Source of the DNA: Lachnospiraceae bacterium
Lineage (GTDB): Bacteria; Bacillota; Clostridia; Lachnospirales; Lachnospiraceae
DNA length: 40,928 nucleotides
NCBI GenBank assembly: GCA_009774145.1
Contig: VSND01000039.1
Span: forward strand, 1-40,928
Reading direction: 5' to 3'
Part shown: in pieces, positions 8,393 through 16,135 of the stretch
Numbering within the stretch: the stretch's first letter is position 1
Layout of the letters: each line of letters opens with the position of its first letter
The notes under the pieces: model-generated
The model's database searches: none
Told to the model about the DNA's origin: nothing
What the model saw: the letters and a program-made list of their open reading frames with translations, nothing else
Made by a program: the position numbers and the translations under genes

Positions 8393-9236
8393 CGCTTTCC
8401 CTCACTTTTCTGATATGTGTTTCCATATATTCCCGCGCCTGCCGGATCCATTCCATATATTCCGTCCGTTCTGTATTCCACATCTCCACTACCAGCGGCC
8501 CGCAGAATCCGATCTCATCCAGCTTCCGGAATACTCCGTCAAAATCCAGATACCCGCTGCCGAAAGGAATCGTCGCATCGTAGATACCGGGAAGGGAATC
8601 CCTCATATGCACTGCCGCGATATGTCCTTTTCCGCAGGGCAGTTCCTGGATCGGATCGATCCCCAGAGAATTGATATTGGCCACATCCGGATAAATCTGC
8701 AGGCAGTGGGAATCAATCTTGCGCACCACCTCCATCGTATCTCTGACCGCCAGGAGGTTCCCCTCCACCGGCTCGATGGCCAGCATCACGCATGCCCGTT
8801 CCGCCATCCGGGACGCCCGGAAGACGTTGTCCACGTAACGTTTTCTGGTCTCTTCCGTCCGTTCTTCCTGATCATATACGTCGAAACCGGAGAGCTGGAT
8901 GATGCGGATTCCAAGCCGTCCCCCAAGCTCCAGCGCCTTCTCCATGATCTTCATGCCAGCCGAGGTAATCTCCGGATCACTGCTTCCCAGAGGAAACCGC
9001 TTATGTCCGCTCAGACACATGGTCAGAATCTTCATATCCTGCCGAAGAGCCGCCTGCCAGACTTCTGCCGCCTCTTTCTTCCCCCAAAAAAGCCGCTTCA
9101 GCCGCCCGTTTGAGGCATCGATGCTCAGTTCAAAAGACTGATACCCCGCCTTTCTGGCATCCCGGAACATATCCTCAAAGGACTGCGGCCTGACCGCTTT
9201 TTCATAAATTCCAAAAACCGGCATTTCATCCGACAT
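8385..9236 (-). CDS. ulaE: L-xylulose-5-phosphate 3-epimerase (UlaE/SgbU type)
   Basis: TIM-barrel epimerase, 283 residues, predicted to interconvert L-xylulose-5-P and L-ribulose-5-P. The sequence tracks UlaE: PVFGIYEKA, SFELSIDASNGRLKRL, MCLSGHKRFPLGS, RIIQLSGFDVYDQE, LQIYPDVANINS, HIAAVHMRDSLPGIY, PFGSGYLDF and GPLVVEMWNTE. The four metal ligands (Glu in LAIEPVEG, Asp in YPDVAN, His in AVHMRD, Glu in VVEMW) are all present. Two ATGs are adjacent (9239 and 9236). GGAG lies four bases before the first and seven before the second, so 9236 is preferred. It overlaps the upstream stop codon as TGATG. Confidence 0.9.
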   Translation of the reverse strand: MSDEMPVFGIYEKAVRPQSFEDMFRDARKAGYQSFELSIDASNGRLKRLFWGKKEAAEVWQAALRQDMKILTMCLSGHKRFPLGSSDPEITSAGMKIMEKALELGGRLGIRIIQLSGFDVYDQEERTEETRKRYVDNVFRASRMAERACVMLAIEPVEGNLLAVRDTMEVVRKIDSHCLQIYPDVANINSLGIDPIQELPCGKGHIAAVHMRDSLPGIYDATIPFGSGYLDFDGVFRKLDEIGFCGPLVVEMWNTERTEYMEWIRQAREYMETHIRKVRESDV

Positions 9237-9886
9237 CATCTCTCTCTCCGTTCTGCTCTGTGTGTAAGTTCCCGGATCTTCCTGCCCGGTTCCTCTGCAT
9301 TCCATACCGCTCTTCCCATAACCAGGATCTCTGCGCCTGCCGCCAGGACCTGATCCATATGCTCTTCTGAGATCCCGCCGTCCGCCATGATTTCGATCCG
9401 GTCGGAGAAGATCTCTCTTGCCCGCCTGATCTTTTCCAGCATGCAGGGATTGAATTCCTGCCCCCTCCCGTCGGGCTCCGAAGTCATGATCAGTATATAG
9501 TCCAGACTGTTCTCATAAGAAAGCGCCGACTCCACCGGCTCCATACAGTTAAAAGCCAGTCCGGCCTTCCCCCCTCTCTTTCGGATACGGTTCAGATATA
9601 CGGCCGGATAGGGTGCCGCTTCGATATGAAACGCAATCCTGTATACTCCCGCATCCAGAAGCTCTTCTATGTAAGCGCCCGGGGCCGTCACCATCAGATG
9701 AGCGTCCAGTTCCTGATCCGCGTATGCTGCCACCGCCCGAACCGTTTTCATGCCGAAAGTAAGATTCGGAACAAAGTTTCCGTCTTCCACATCCAGATGA
9801 AGAAGAGGATGGCCTTCCAGTTTTCTGATCTGTTCCGCCATCCTGAGCGGATCCGCCGATGCAAGAGATGGATTGATCCTGACCAT
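9236..9886 (-). CDS. Ribulose-phosphate 3-epimerase family protein (SgcE/AlsE-like)
   Basis: TIM-barrel epimerase of 216 residues and first gene of the sugar operon. Metal ligands of the RPE family are in place: His30 and Asp32 in HLDVEDGNFVPN, His63 in DAHLMV and Asp169 in MADGGIS. Two core motifs depart from housekeeping Rpe: the usual DxMDG is DVEDG, and the usual VNPGFGGQ loop reads SEPDGRGQ. That suggests a specialised pentulose- or hexulose-phosphate substrate (compare AlsE and SgcE) rather than the central-pathway enzyme. The start at 9886 has GGGAGG ten bases upstream; the frame extends to 10048 but would begin upstream of the predicted promoter. Family is secure, substrate is not. 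Confidence 0.86.
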   Translation of the reverse strand: MVRINPSLASADPLRMAEQIRKLEGHPLLHLDVEDGNFVPNLTFGMKTVRAVAAYADQELDAHLMVTAPGAYIEELLDAGVYRIAFHIEAAPYPAVYLNRIRKRGGKAGLAFNCMEPVESALSYENSLDYILIMTSEPDGRGQEFNPCMLEKIRRAREIFSDRIEIMADGGISEEHMDQVLAAGAEILVMGRAVWNAEEPGRKIRELTHRAERRER

Positions 9887-9935
9887 GATGCGTTCGCCTC
9901 CCTTTTTGAGTCTTTTTCTTCCTTTTCTGATCTTT

Positions 9936-9964
9936 ATCATAGCACATTCTGACTCTATTTGCAA
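9936..9964 (-). promoter_or_regulatory. Promoter of the nine-gene sugar operon
   Basis: On the minus strand TTGCAA (9964-9959), 17 bases, TATGAT (9941-9936). It lies about 45 bases upstream of the first epimerase start and is the only good sigma-A promoter in this intergenic region for that direction. The candidate operator repeats at 9990-10020 lie just upstream of the -35. Confidence 0.65.
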
Positions 9965-9989
9965 CTTTTTTGTTTTAAAAATGAATTTT

Positions 9990-10020
9990 TTTGATTTTTT
10001 AGTTGTCTTTTTTGATTTTT
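9990..10020. promoter_or_regulatory. Candidate DeoR operator: direct repeat of TTTGATTTTT
   Basis: TTTGATTTTTT at 9990-10000 and TTTTGATTTTT at 10010-10020, with the GAT cores exactly 20 bases (two helical turns) apart. The element is shared by both divergent promoters: upstream of the -35 of the minus operon and across the spacer of the btpA promoter. The same motif recurs at 14157-14178. Assignment to the local DeoR protein is inference. Confidence 0.45.
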
Positions 10021-10031
10021 CATGGTATTCT
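10003..10031 (+). promoter_or_regulatory. Promoter of the BtpA-family gene
   Basis: TTGTCT (10003-10008), 17 bases, TATTCT (10026-10031). One TTTTGATTTTT repeat occupies the spacer, so a bound repressor would block it directly. It is about 50 bases upstream of the start codon. Confidence 0.45.
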
Positions 10032-10083
10032 TCAATTGTGAACAGCACAAAACCAACTGTATTCAGAAAGGGGAATCACAATT

Positions 10084-10896
10084 ATGAACTGGATGGAAGA
10101 ATTATTTGGAGTAAAGAAACCGATCATTGCCATGTGCCACCTGCAGCCCATGCCCGGCGACCCGCATTATCATCAGGAACGCGGAATGGAACATGTGGTG
10201 GAATGCGCAAGAAAGGATCTGCACGCCCTGCAGGACGGCGGCGTGGACGGCATCATGTTTTCCAACGAATTCAGTCTGCCTTATCTGACAAAAGTGGAGC
10301 CGATCACCATTGCGGCCATGGGCTATGTCATCGGTTCCCTCCGCTCAGAAATCACCGTACCCTACGGCGTCAACTGCCTCTGGGATCCCATCGCGTCTCT
10401 GGACCTGTGCGTCTCTGTAGGCGGAACATTCATCCGTGAGATCATCAGCGGTGTCTATGCATCGGATTTCGGCCTGTGGAACACCAATGTAGGAGAGACC
10501 GTCCGTCACCAGATGGCCATCGGCGGCAAAGACATCCGGCTCCTCTATAACATCGTTCCGGAGGCTGCCAGATACCTTGCAGACCGCCCCATCGAGGAGA
10601 TCGCCCGCTCCACGGAGTTTAACAACCGGCCGGATGCCATCTGCGTATCCGGACTCACAGCCGGAAGCGAGACCGATACGCAGGTCCTCTCCCGTGTCCG
10701 GGCTTCCGTCAGACATACGCCGATTCTGTGCAACACCGGCTGCAACAAGGACAATATTGTCAGACAGCTCACAAATTCCGACGGCGCCGTATGTGCAACT
10801 ACTTTTAAATACGACGGCGTCTTTGAACATGCGGTGGATGTTGCCCGCGTAACGGAATTTATGGACATCGTAAAAGAATTCAGAAAGACTCTGTAG
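10084..10896 (+). CDS. BtpA/SgcQ family TIM-barrel protein
   Basis: 270 residues of the BtpA family, which includes SgcQ of the E. coli sgc sugar cluster. Visible family features: PIIAMCHLQPMPGDP near the N-terminus (residues 13-27), LQDGGVDGIMFSNEFSLPY, VPYGVNCLWDP, the GTFIREI stretch and CVSGLTAGSETD, all on a TIM-barrel layout. AAAGGGG precedes the ATG at 10084. The biochemical function of the family is not firmly established; founding members were linked to photosystem I assembly in cyanobacteria, which cannot apply here. Its position, divergent from an SgcE-like epimerase and followed by a sugar kinase and a DeoR regulator, argues for a role in sugar-phosphate metabolism. Confidence 0.85.
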   Translation: MNWMEELFGVKKPIIAMCHLQPMPGDPHYHQERGMEHVVECARKDLHALQDGGVDGIMFSNEFSLPYLTKVEPITIAAMGYVIGSLRSEITVPYGVNCLWDPIASLDLCVSVGGTFIREIISGVYASDFGLWNTNVGETVRHQMAIGGKDIRLLYNIVPEAARYLADRPIEEIARSTEFNNRPDAICVSGLTAGSETDTQVLSRVRASVRHTPILCNTGCNKDNIVRQLTNSDGAVCATTFKYDGVFEHAVDVARVTEFMDIVKEFRKTL

Positions 10897-10924
10897 GCGT
10901 TCAGTTCCTGCAGACAGAACCGGT

Positions 10925-10985
10925 ACAGACGCCCGCAGCAGGCAGATATTTCCAAAACGGACATCTGTCTGCTGCAGGCGTCTGT
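10925..10985. terminator. Long hairpin downstream of the BtpA gene, possible terminator
   Basis: Arms of 23 bases (10925-10947 and 10963-10985) pair with only a few mismatches around a 15-base loop. There is no U-run after either arm, so a classic intrinsic terminator is not shown; it may protect the 3' end or terminate weakly. A smaller hairpin (TCTGTAGG/CCTGCAGA) lies just upstream, at the stop codon. Confidence 0.45.
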
Positions 10986-11035
10986 ATCCATAACTCCAAA
11001 ACACTCAAAATCAGTCACAATTTACTCATTTCCTA

Positions 11036-11074
11036 TTGCCATTGTATTCCTGTATATAATATAATGAATACAGG
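11036..11074 (+). promoter_or_regulatory. Promoter of the LyxK-type kinase with overlapping inverted repeat
   Basis: TTGCCA (11036-11041), 18 bases, TATAAT (11060-11065). The inverted repeat CCTGTAT (11049-11055) and ATACAGG (11068-11074) flanks the -10, a placement typical of a repressor site. The kinase and deoR would share this promoter. Confidence 0.6.
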
Positions 11075-11113
11075 ATAAAAGGACGCAGGACCACAGCAAG
11101 GAGTACAGGACTT

Positions 11114-12610
11114 ATGAGATCTTCTTATTTTATGGGAATCGATAACGGCGGTTCTACTACAAAATGCGTCATTTTCGATCAGAACGGAACAACGGTTGCC
11201 GCCGCATCAACCAGAATACGGATGAACCGGCCGGGAAACGGCTGTACCGAGCGGGACGGCGGGGAAGTCTGGAACGCCAACTGCCAGGTCATACGGGCTG
11301 CACTGCAGCAGTCTTCTCTTCATGCCCGGGATATCCGGGCTGTTTCCGTGTGCGGATACGGAGGCGGCATGATCCTGCTGGATGCATCGGGCGCCCCGGT
11401 CTGCCCGTTTATTGTCTCCACGGATTCCCGTGCGGAAGGGCTTCTGGCGGAATTTCAGAAAAGCGGCATTGATGATGCCGTGTATGCCCACACATTTCAG
11501 CGTCTGTGGGCAGGTCAGCCCGGGATGCTGCTGCCCTGGTTTCAGAAGAACCGGCCCGGTCTGCTCAAAAAAGCATCTCATGTAATGATGATCAAAGACT
11601 TTATCCGTTATCAGCTGACCGGCATCATCGGGACGGAACGGACCGATGCTTCCAATACCAACCTGTTCAGCATCCGCACCGGAAGGTTTGAACCGGAGCT
11701 CTTCCGGATCCTCGGCATCGAAGACCTGTATCCGCTCGTTCCAAAGCAGATCTTTTCTCCTTTCCAGACCGCCGGACACATCACCGAAGAGGCGGCTGTG
11801 CAGACCGGACTGTGCCCGGGCACGCCTGTAGCGGCAGGGCTGTACGATGCGGCCGCCTGCACGCTTGCCAGCGGTATCCTGGACGACACGGTCCTGTCCC
11901 TGGTCGTCGGAACCTGGAGCATCAGCGGCCATCTGACCCGCGATCTGGAAGCATGCCATGGAAAAAGCAACAACATGTTCTCCTTCCTGGACGGCTGGTA
12001 TTTCAGCGAGGAATCCAGTCCCACATCCGTCGGCAATCTGGACTGGTTTATCGAACAGTCCTACGGACGCCGGATCCCGGAGGGCAAAGCCGTCTATGAA
12101 TACTGCAGTCAGGCGGTTTCCGGCATAGATCCCGAAGAGAACGATCTCATCTTCCTTCCTTTTCTGTACGGCTCCAACACAGCAGTTCCGGCAAAGGCAG
12201 GTTTCTTTCAGATATCCGGACACCACACGGCGGATCACATGCTGGCGGCAGTCTATGAAGGGATCCTGTTCTCACTCCTGCAGCATATTCGTATACTGTA
12301 TGGAGAACATGTGCCGAAGACCGCCCGATTTTCAGGCGGCGCTTCCAGATCTCCGGTCTGGTGTCAGATGGCGGCAGATATCCTTGGCTTCCCCATAGAA
12401 GTCATGGACTGTACGGAACTTGGAGCCATGGGAGCCGCCATCTGTGCCGGTACCGCCTGCGGGACATGGAACGATCCGGCAGATGCCGTCCGTCATATGT
12501 GCCGCATCGCCAGAACGTATCTTCCGAATCCGGAGCGCACCGGAGTCTACCGGAAGAAGTATGAACAGTATCAGCGGGCAGTCCGCTGCCTCGATACTTT
12601 TTATTCCTGA
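11114..12610 (+). CDS. lyxK: FGGY sugar kinase, L-xylulose kinase (LyxK)-like
   Basis: A 498-residue carbohydrate kinase. The N-terminal MGIDNGGSTTKCVIFD is the ATP-binding loop, CTERDGGEVWNANCQVIRAAL is the usual FGGY segment, and GTPVAAGLYDAAACTLASGI with VVGTWSISGHLTRD and EESSPTSVGNLDWF resembles LyxK (L-xylulose / 3-keto-L-gulonate kinase) more than xylulokinase or glycerokinase. The C-terminal ATPase motif FSGGASRSPVWCQMAADI is intact. AGGAG precedes the ATG at 11114. If it makes L-xylulose-5-P, the UlaE- and AraD-type enzymes of the divergent operon complete the path to D-xylulose-5-P. Class is secure, substrate is inferred. Confidence 0.82.
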   Translation: MRSSYFMGIDNGGSTTKCVIFDQNGTTVAAASTRIRMNRPGNGCTERDGGEVWNANCQVIRAALQQSSLHARDIRAVSVCGYGGGMILLDASGAPVCPFIVSTDSRAEGLLAEFQKSGIDDAVYAHTFQRLWAGQPGMLLPWFQKNRPGLLKKASHVMMIKDFIRYQLTGIIGTERTDASNTNLFSIRTGRFEPELFRILGIEDLYPLVPKQIFSPFQTAGHITEEAAVQTGLCPGTPVAAGLYDAAACTLASGILDDTVLSLVVGTWSISGHLTRDLEACHGKSNNMFSFLDGWYFSEESSPTSVGNLDWFIEQSYGRRIPEGKAVYEYCSQAVSGIDPEENDLIFLPFLYGSNTAVPAKAGFFQISGHHTADHMLAAVYEGILFSLLQHIRILYGEHVPKTARFSGGASRSPVWCQMAADILGFPIEVMDCTELGAMGAAICAGTACGTWNDPADAVRHMCRIARTYLPNPERTGVYRKKYEQYQRAVRCLDTFYS

Positions 12611-12675
12611 GGAATCGTGATGTATTCTCGGGAAAATGATCAGAAATATGAAAAACAGGAGCTTGAGAATTCATT

Positions 12676-13440
12676 ATGTTACGTGCAGAACGCCAGAATC
12701 AGATCGTAGATATCGTCAATCAGAAAGGAATCGTCACCATTGAGGATCTGATGAAACAGGTACAGATCTCCAAAGCCACTGCCAGACGGGATATCAACAG
12801 TCTGTCAGAGGAAAAACGGATCATTAAAATACGGGGCGGCGCACAGTCCGTCATCGCCTCCGCTCCATATGAGCCCTCTCTTCTGGCAAGATCCCAGGTC
12901 AATGCCGATGAAAAAAAAAGGATTGCAGAAGAGGCCGTACGGCACATCTTTCCGGAGGACCGGATCATCCTGGATTCCGGAACGACGGTCCTGGAAGTAG
13001 CGAAGCTTCTGAGCACCTTTTCCAGCCTGACCATCGTCACCAACGATATCCACATTGCCGGTGAGGTAAATACAAATACCGCCAACAATCTGATCTTTAT
13101 CGGCGGTATCATCCGGAAAGGATTCTGCTCCTCCTACGGCTTCTACGCAGAATCCATGCTCAAGAGCCTGTCCGTCGACAAGATCTTTCTGTCCGTGGAC
13201 GCCATCGATCCGGATCTTGGAATCATGAGCTATACCATGGATGACGTCAATCTGAAGAGCATCGGTATGAGCAACGCCAAAGAAGTCTTTCTTCTCTGCG
13301 ATCATTCCAAATTCTGCGCTCAGGCGCTCTTTTCCGTAGGAATGATGGACAAGATCACCACGATCATATCCGGAAGAGAACTGGATGCATCCATCGCGGA
13401 AAAACTCCGTAACAATGGAAAATCCATCATCCTTGTGTAA
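12676..13440 (+). CDS. DeoR/GlpR family transcriptional repressor
   Basis: 254 residues. Residues 1-57 form the DeoR winged helix (RAERQNQIVDIVNQKG, then ISKATARRDINSLSEEK and IKIRGGAQSV). The rest is the sugar-phosphate sensing domain of the DeoR class, with IILDSGTTVLEVAKLL, LTIVTNDIHIA, FIGGIIRKGF and DHSKFCAQALFSVG. It lies 65 bases after the kinase and is probably cotranscribed. It is the obvious local regulator of both sugar transcription units; the phosphorylated pentulose intermediates are likely inducers. Confidence 0.9.
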   Translation: MLRAERQNQIVDIVNQKGIVTIEDLMKQVQISKATARRDINSLSEEKRIIKIRGGAQSVIASAPYEPSLLARSQVNADEKKRIAEEAVRHIFPEDRIILDSGTTVLEVAKLLSTFSSLTIVTNDIHIAGEVNTNTANNLIFIGGIIRKGFCSSYGFYAESMLKSLSVDKIFLSVDAIDPDLGIMSYTMDDVNLKSIGMSNAKEVFLLCDHSKFCAQALFSVGMMDKITTIISGRELDASIAEKLRNNGKSIILV

Positions 13441-13442
13441 GA

Positions 13443-14090
13443 TTACATATGTAAGAGCAGTTCCTTCAGGTCGGCAGTTTTTGAAAGAAACCAGTCCGCC
13501 TGTGACTGATCAAAGGAAAACCGGTCGTCTTTGACGGCTGCCACCTGAAGCCCTGCCGCTTTCGCCGCCTGAATCCCATAAGTGGAATCCTCCACCGCCA
13601 GACAGTCCGCCGCCGGCAGACCAAGCTTTGATAACGTATACTGATAGATCTGCGGATTCGGTTTGCTCTCCCTGAACATCTTCCCGCTGATGATATGGGA
13701 AAAATATCCATGAAGCTCCAGAGCGTCCAGCATTTGCCGAATGACTTCTTCCGAAGAGGAGGACGCCAGCGCCAGAATGTATGTCTCCTCTTTCAGCCAG
13801 TTAAGAAGCGGCCGGATTCCCGGACAGGCAGCGTCTCTGTATGGAAAACGGAAATCCGCATACCGCTCTTTATAGATCCTGCGCATTTCTTCGGGAGTGA
13901 CTTTTTCCTTCCACATCTGCGCCACAGTTCCCCACAGCCTGCTGCCGCTGGCTCCCGCCAGAACGCGCATCTTCTCTTCGTCGATCACACAGCCGTTCTC
14001 TCTCAGCAGATCCCGGAACAACTGAAGGTAAACCGGCTCACTGTCGATCAGTACACCGTCCATGTCAAAAATCACTGCTTTTTTCTTCAT
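13443..14090 (-). CDS. HAD superfamily hydrolase (beta-phosphoglucomutase-like / sugar phosphatase)
   Basis: 215 residues, HAD subfamily IA. Motif I is IFDMDGVLIDSEP with nucleophile Asp9 and acid/base Asp11; motif II is LASSSSEE; motif III Lys is in FRESKPNPQIY; motif IV is LAVEDSTYGIQAAKAAG. A helical cap lies between. These fit beta-phosphoglucomutase-like proteins and small sugar phosphatases, which cannot be told apart here. The start at 14090 has GGAG nine bases upstream; a second candidate at 14105 (MENAV) also has a site. The gene converges on deoR and carries the same GATTTTTT repeats upstream, which links it to the sugar locus. Confidence 0.87.
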   Translation of the reverse strand: MKKKAVIFDMDGVLIDSEPVYLQLFRDLLRENGCVIDEEKMRVLAGASGSRLWGTVAQMWKEKVTPEEMRRIYKERYADFRFPYRDAACPGIRPLLNWLKEETYILALASSSSEEVIRQMLDALELHGYFSHIISGKMFRESKPNPQIYQYTLSKLGLPAADCLAVEDSTYGIQAAKAAGLQVAAVKDDRFSFDQSQADWFLSKTADLKELLLHM

Positions 14091-14127
14091 AACTGCATTC
14101 TCCATTCTGTCTTTCCCTTTTCTGCAT

Positions 14128-14178
14128 TGTATAATCCGAATCATATTTTGTCAATCTTTTGATTTTTTCTGATTTTTT
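14128..14178 (-). promoter_or_regulatory. Promoter of the HAD gene with tandem GATTTTTT repeats
   Basis: Minus-strand TTGACA (14154-14149), 15 bases, TATACA (14133-14128). Immediately upstream, TTTTGATTTTTT (14157-14168) is followed by CTGATTTTTT (14169-14178), with the GAT cores 10 bases apart. The motif equals that in the divergent sugar promoters, where the spacing is 20 bases. Confidence 0.5.
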
Positions 14179-14219
14179 ATAATACAGATCCGGCATTTGA
14201 AAATTACCGGAAAAGTGCG

Positions 14220-14273
14220 ATAAACGGCACGGGAATCAAAGCTCTGTAAGGGCAGGAATTTAGTGCCGTTTAT
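14220..14273. repeat. Inverted repeat, 11-base perfect arms
   Basis: ATAAACGGCAC (14220-14230) and GTGCCGTTTAT (14263-14273) are exact inverted copies with 32 bases between. It lies in the 350-base gap between the HAD gene and the SEDS gene. No clear U-run follows and no ORF is convincing here. It could be a transcript end structure or a protein site. Confidence 0.5.
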
Positions 14274-14334
14274 GTAGTATGTCATTGCAATCGGAATACA
14301 GCAACCGTTATACTATCAGAAATACAACAATAAC

Positions 14335-14391
14335 GGAAAGCGGAACCATGGAAGCAGAGCAATTGCACTGTCTCCATTTTTTCCGCTTTCC
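14335..14391 (-). terminator. Probable terminator of the padR-SEDS operon
   Basis: Perfect 11-base arms (GGAAAGCGGAA at 14335-14345, TTCCGCTTTCC at 14381-14391) enclose further pairing (TGGAnACAG with CTGnTTCCA). It starts 50 bases after the SEDS stop codon; the following minus-strand bases GTTATTGTTG are only moderately U-rich. Confidence 0.5.
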
Positions 14392-14440
14392 GTCCAAAAA
14401 AAAGAAATATCCCCTCTCTCTTTTTCGCCCGGCGGCAGCA

Positions 14441-15790
14441 TCACTGCACGCTTCTGACCGCCCTTTTCTGCGCTTTGTCCGGCAGGATATTCTGATACCT
14501 GCAGACACTGAGCACCAGCCCCAGCAGTATATAGGATACCACGATGCCGGTCCCTCCGGAGGAGAAAAACGGCAGAATCGCAGAAGTCGTCGGAAGCAGT
14601 CCCAGATTCATCCCGATACTGATCCCCATCTGGAGCGCATATACGATGCCGCAGCTGCAGCCCAAGATCATGCCCAGCTGATTTCTCTGTCCGATGGAAA
14701 TCCGGAAGATTTTCAGGATCAGACCGCACATCAGAGCCGCTGCCAGGACTCCGGCAACCATTCCATAGGAAGAGATCAGACTGACAAAGATATAGTCATT
14801 GTTAAATCCCGGCAGTCTTACGGCTTCCATGACATTATCTGCATTCCCGCCGAACAGCCTGCTTCCCAGGAGGACCTTGCGCATCTGGACAGCCAGATAG
14901 TTGTAATCCGGATCATTTGTTAAAAACGCCTGAATCCGCACCATCTGATAACTTGCCAGCCGCCCCAGCATGCCTGCCCCGAGAAAGAGAAGCGGCGGCG
15001 CTGCAAGCAGAATTCCCAGAACCGACAGAGCGGCAGGCCGGTATACCCGGTACCATCCCTTCCAGACTGCGATCGCAGTCAGTCCCACGAAAGCCGCCCA
15101 GAGAACGACTCCCTGTGAAAATGCCGGAATGCGGAAAGTGATCCACACAGGTACAAGTGCCCACAGCAGGATCTTTCCCATCCCTTTTAAACCTTCTCCC
15201 CGGTATGCATAGAGAATTCCGCCAAATACCGGCACATACAGGACCATCAGTACCGGCATGAAAAGTGCGAGAGGCCCGATCATAATATAAAGTTTTGCCC
15301 CGTTTATGGTAACTGCTCCAAGGCGGGTTCCAATCAGTACAAGTCCCAGAAACGCCGCCGCCATCGGCCTGGCAAAACGGGCCAGAATGCTGTAGTCCAG
15401 CCGGTAGACAAAAAGCATCAGGACATATCCTGCCGCCACATATCCTATATGATGTTTCAGATACCAGTACCCTGCGCCGTCAATCTCCTTCGAATATGCG
15501 CCCAGAACCGCATGGAGTGCAATACTTGCAATGCTGATAAATCCGATCAGCACCAGAATCCCCACATCCATCCGGGGTCTGTGGATCCGGTCCAGCGACA
15601 CGCCGGTCTCCACCGGATCTCCCATATCGCGGACTGCCTTCTCCAGTGCCTCTTCCTCAAACATTCCTTCCGCCTCATAAGCTTCGGCCTGGTCCAGAAT
15701 ATGGTCCCGCAGTTCTCCCACGACCAGCTCTCTTGCTTTCGTACATCGGAGCTGCTCCGTCACTGTCTCCAGATATTCTTCCATCCTCAT
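14441..15790 (-). CDS. SEDS (FtsW/RodA/SpoVE) family protein with N-terminal HAAS-like domain
   Basis: 449 residues. Residues 1-72 are a soluble helical domain (MEEYLETVTEQL, LRDHILDQAEAYEAEGM, EEALEKAVRDMGDPVETG) of the kind found fused to PadR-partnered membrane proteins (HAAS / permease-prefix). Then come about ten membrane segments with SEDS signatures: YQMVRIQAFLTNDPD (extracellular loop with the acidic residue needed for glycan polymerisation in RodA/FtsW), NNDYIFVSLISSYG and NLGLLPTTSAILPFFSSGGTG. Predicted to be a peptidoglycan glycosyltransferase-type protein, but a non-housekeeping one: no cell-division genes are near and it sits two bases after padR. The start at 15790 has GGAGG seven bases upstream. 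Activity is unproven. Confidence 0.82.
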   Translation of the reverse strand: MRMEEYLETVTEQLRCTKARELVVGELRDHILDQAEAYEAEGMFEEEALEKAVRDMGDPVETGVSLDRIHRPRMDVGILVLIGFISIASIALHAVLGAYSKEIDGAGYWYLKHHIGYVAAGYVLMLFVYRLDYSILARFARPMAAAFLGLVLIGTRLGAVTINGAKLYIMIGPLALFMPVLMVLYVPVFGGILYAYRGEGLKGMGKILLWALVPVWITFRIPAFSQGVVLWAAFVGLTAIAVWKGWYRVYRPAALSVLGILLAAPPLLFLGAGMLGRLASYQMVRIQAFLTNDPDYNYLAVQMRKVLLGSRLFGGNADNVMEAVRLPGFNNDYIFVSLISSYGMVAGVLAAALMCGLILKIFRISIGQRNQLGMILGCSCGIVYALQMGISIGMNLGLLPTTSAILPFFSSGGTGIVVSYILLGLVLSVCRYQNILPDKAQKRAVRSVQ

Positions 15791-15792
15791 CC

Positions 15793-16122
15793 TCACACCT
15801 CCAGCGCCAGAACGCTCATCACTGCTCTGGAATATTCCTGCCACTGGCTTTTCTTCTCCTCCAGATGCTTCCGCCCGCTCTTCGTGATCTGATAATACTT
15901 CCGTATCTTTCCCACAGCCTCCTGCTCATAGGATAAGAGATACCGCTTATCTTCCAGACTGTGAAGCAGCGGATACAGAGTCCCTGCCTTCAGCTCGAAT
16001 ACATTCTCGGAACGTTTCCGCAGGGTATCGATCATCTCATACCCGTACATGTCCTTCTCCGAAAGCAGCTTCAGAATCATCATCGCCATACTTCCGGATA
16101 CCAGAGATTTATCAATTGCCAT
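15793..16122 (-). CDS. PadR family transcriptional regulator
   Basis: 109 residues, a PadR winged helix: SMAMMILKLLSEKDMYGYEMIDTL, ELKAGTLYPLLHSLEDKRYL, then RKYYQITKSGRKHLEEKKSQW and a C-terminal dimerisation helix. AGGAGG precedes the ATG. PadR genes of this type commonly sit directly before a HAAS-domain membrane protein, as here, and repress their own operon; a perfect inverted repeat overlaps the promoter. The ligand is unknown. Confidence 0.92.
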   Translation of the reverse strand: MAIDKSLVSGSMAMMILKLLSEKDMYGYEMIDTLRKRSENVFELKAGTLYPLLHSLEDKRYLLSYEQEAVGKIRKYYQITKSGRKHLEEKKSQWQEYSRAVMSVLALEV

Positions 16123-16135
16123 TTCTGCACCTCCT

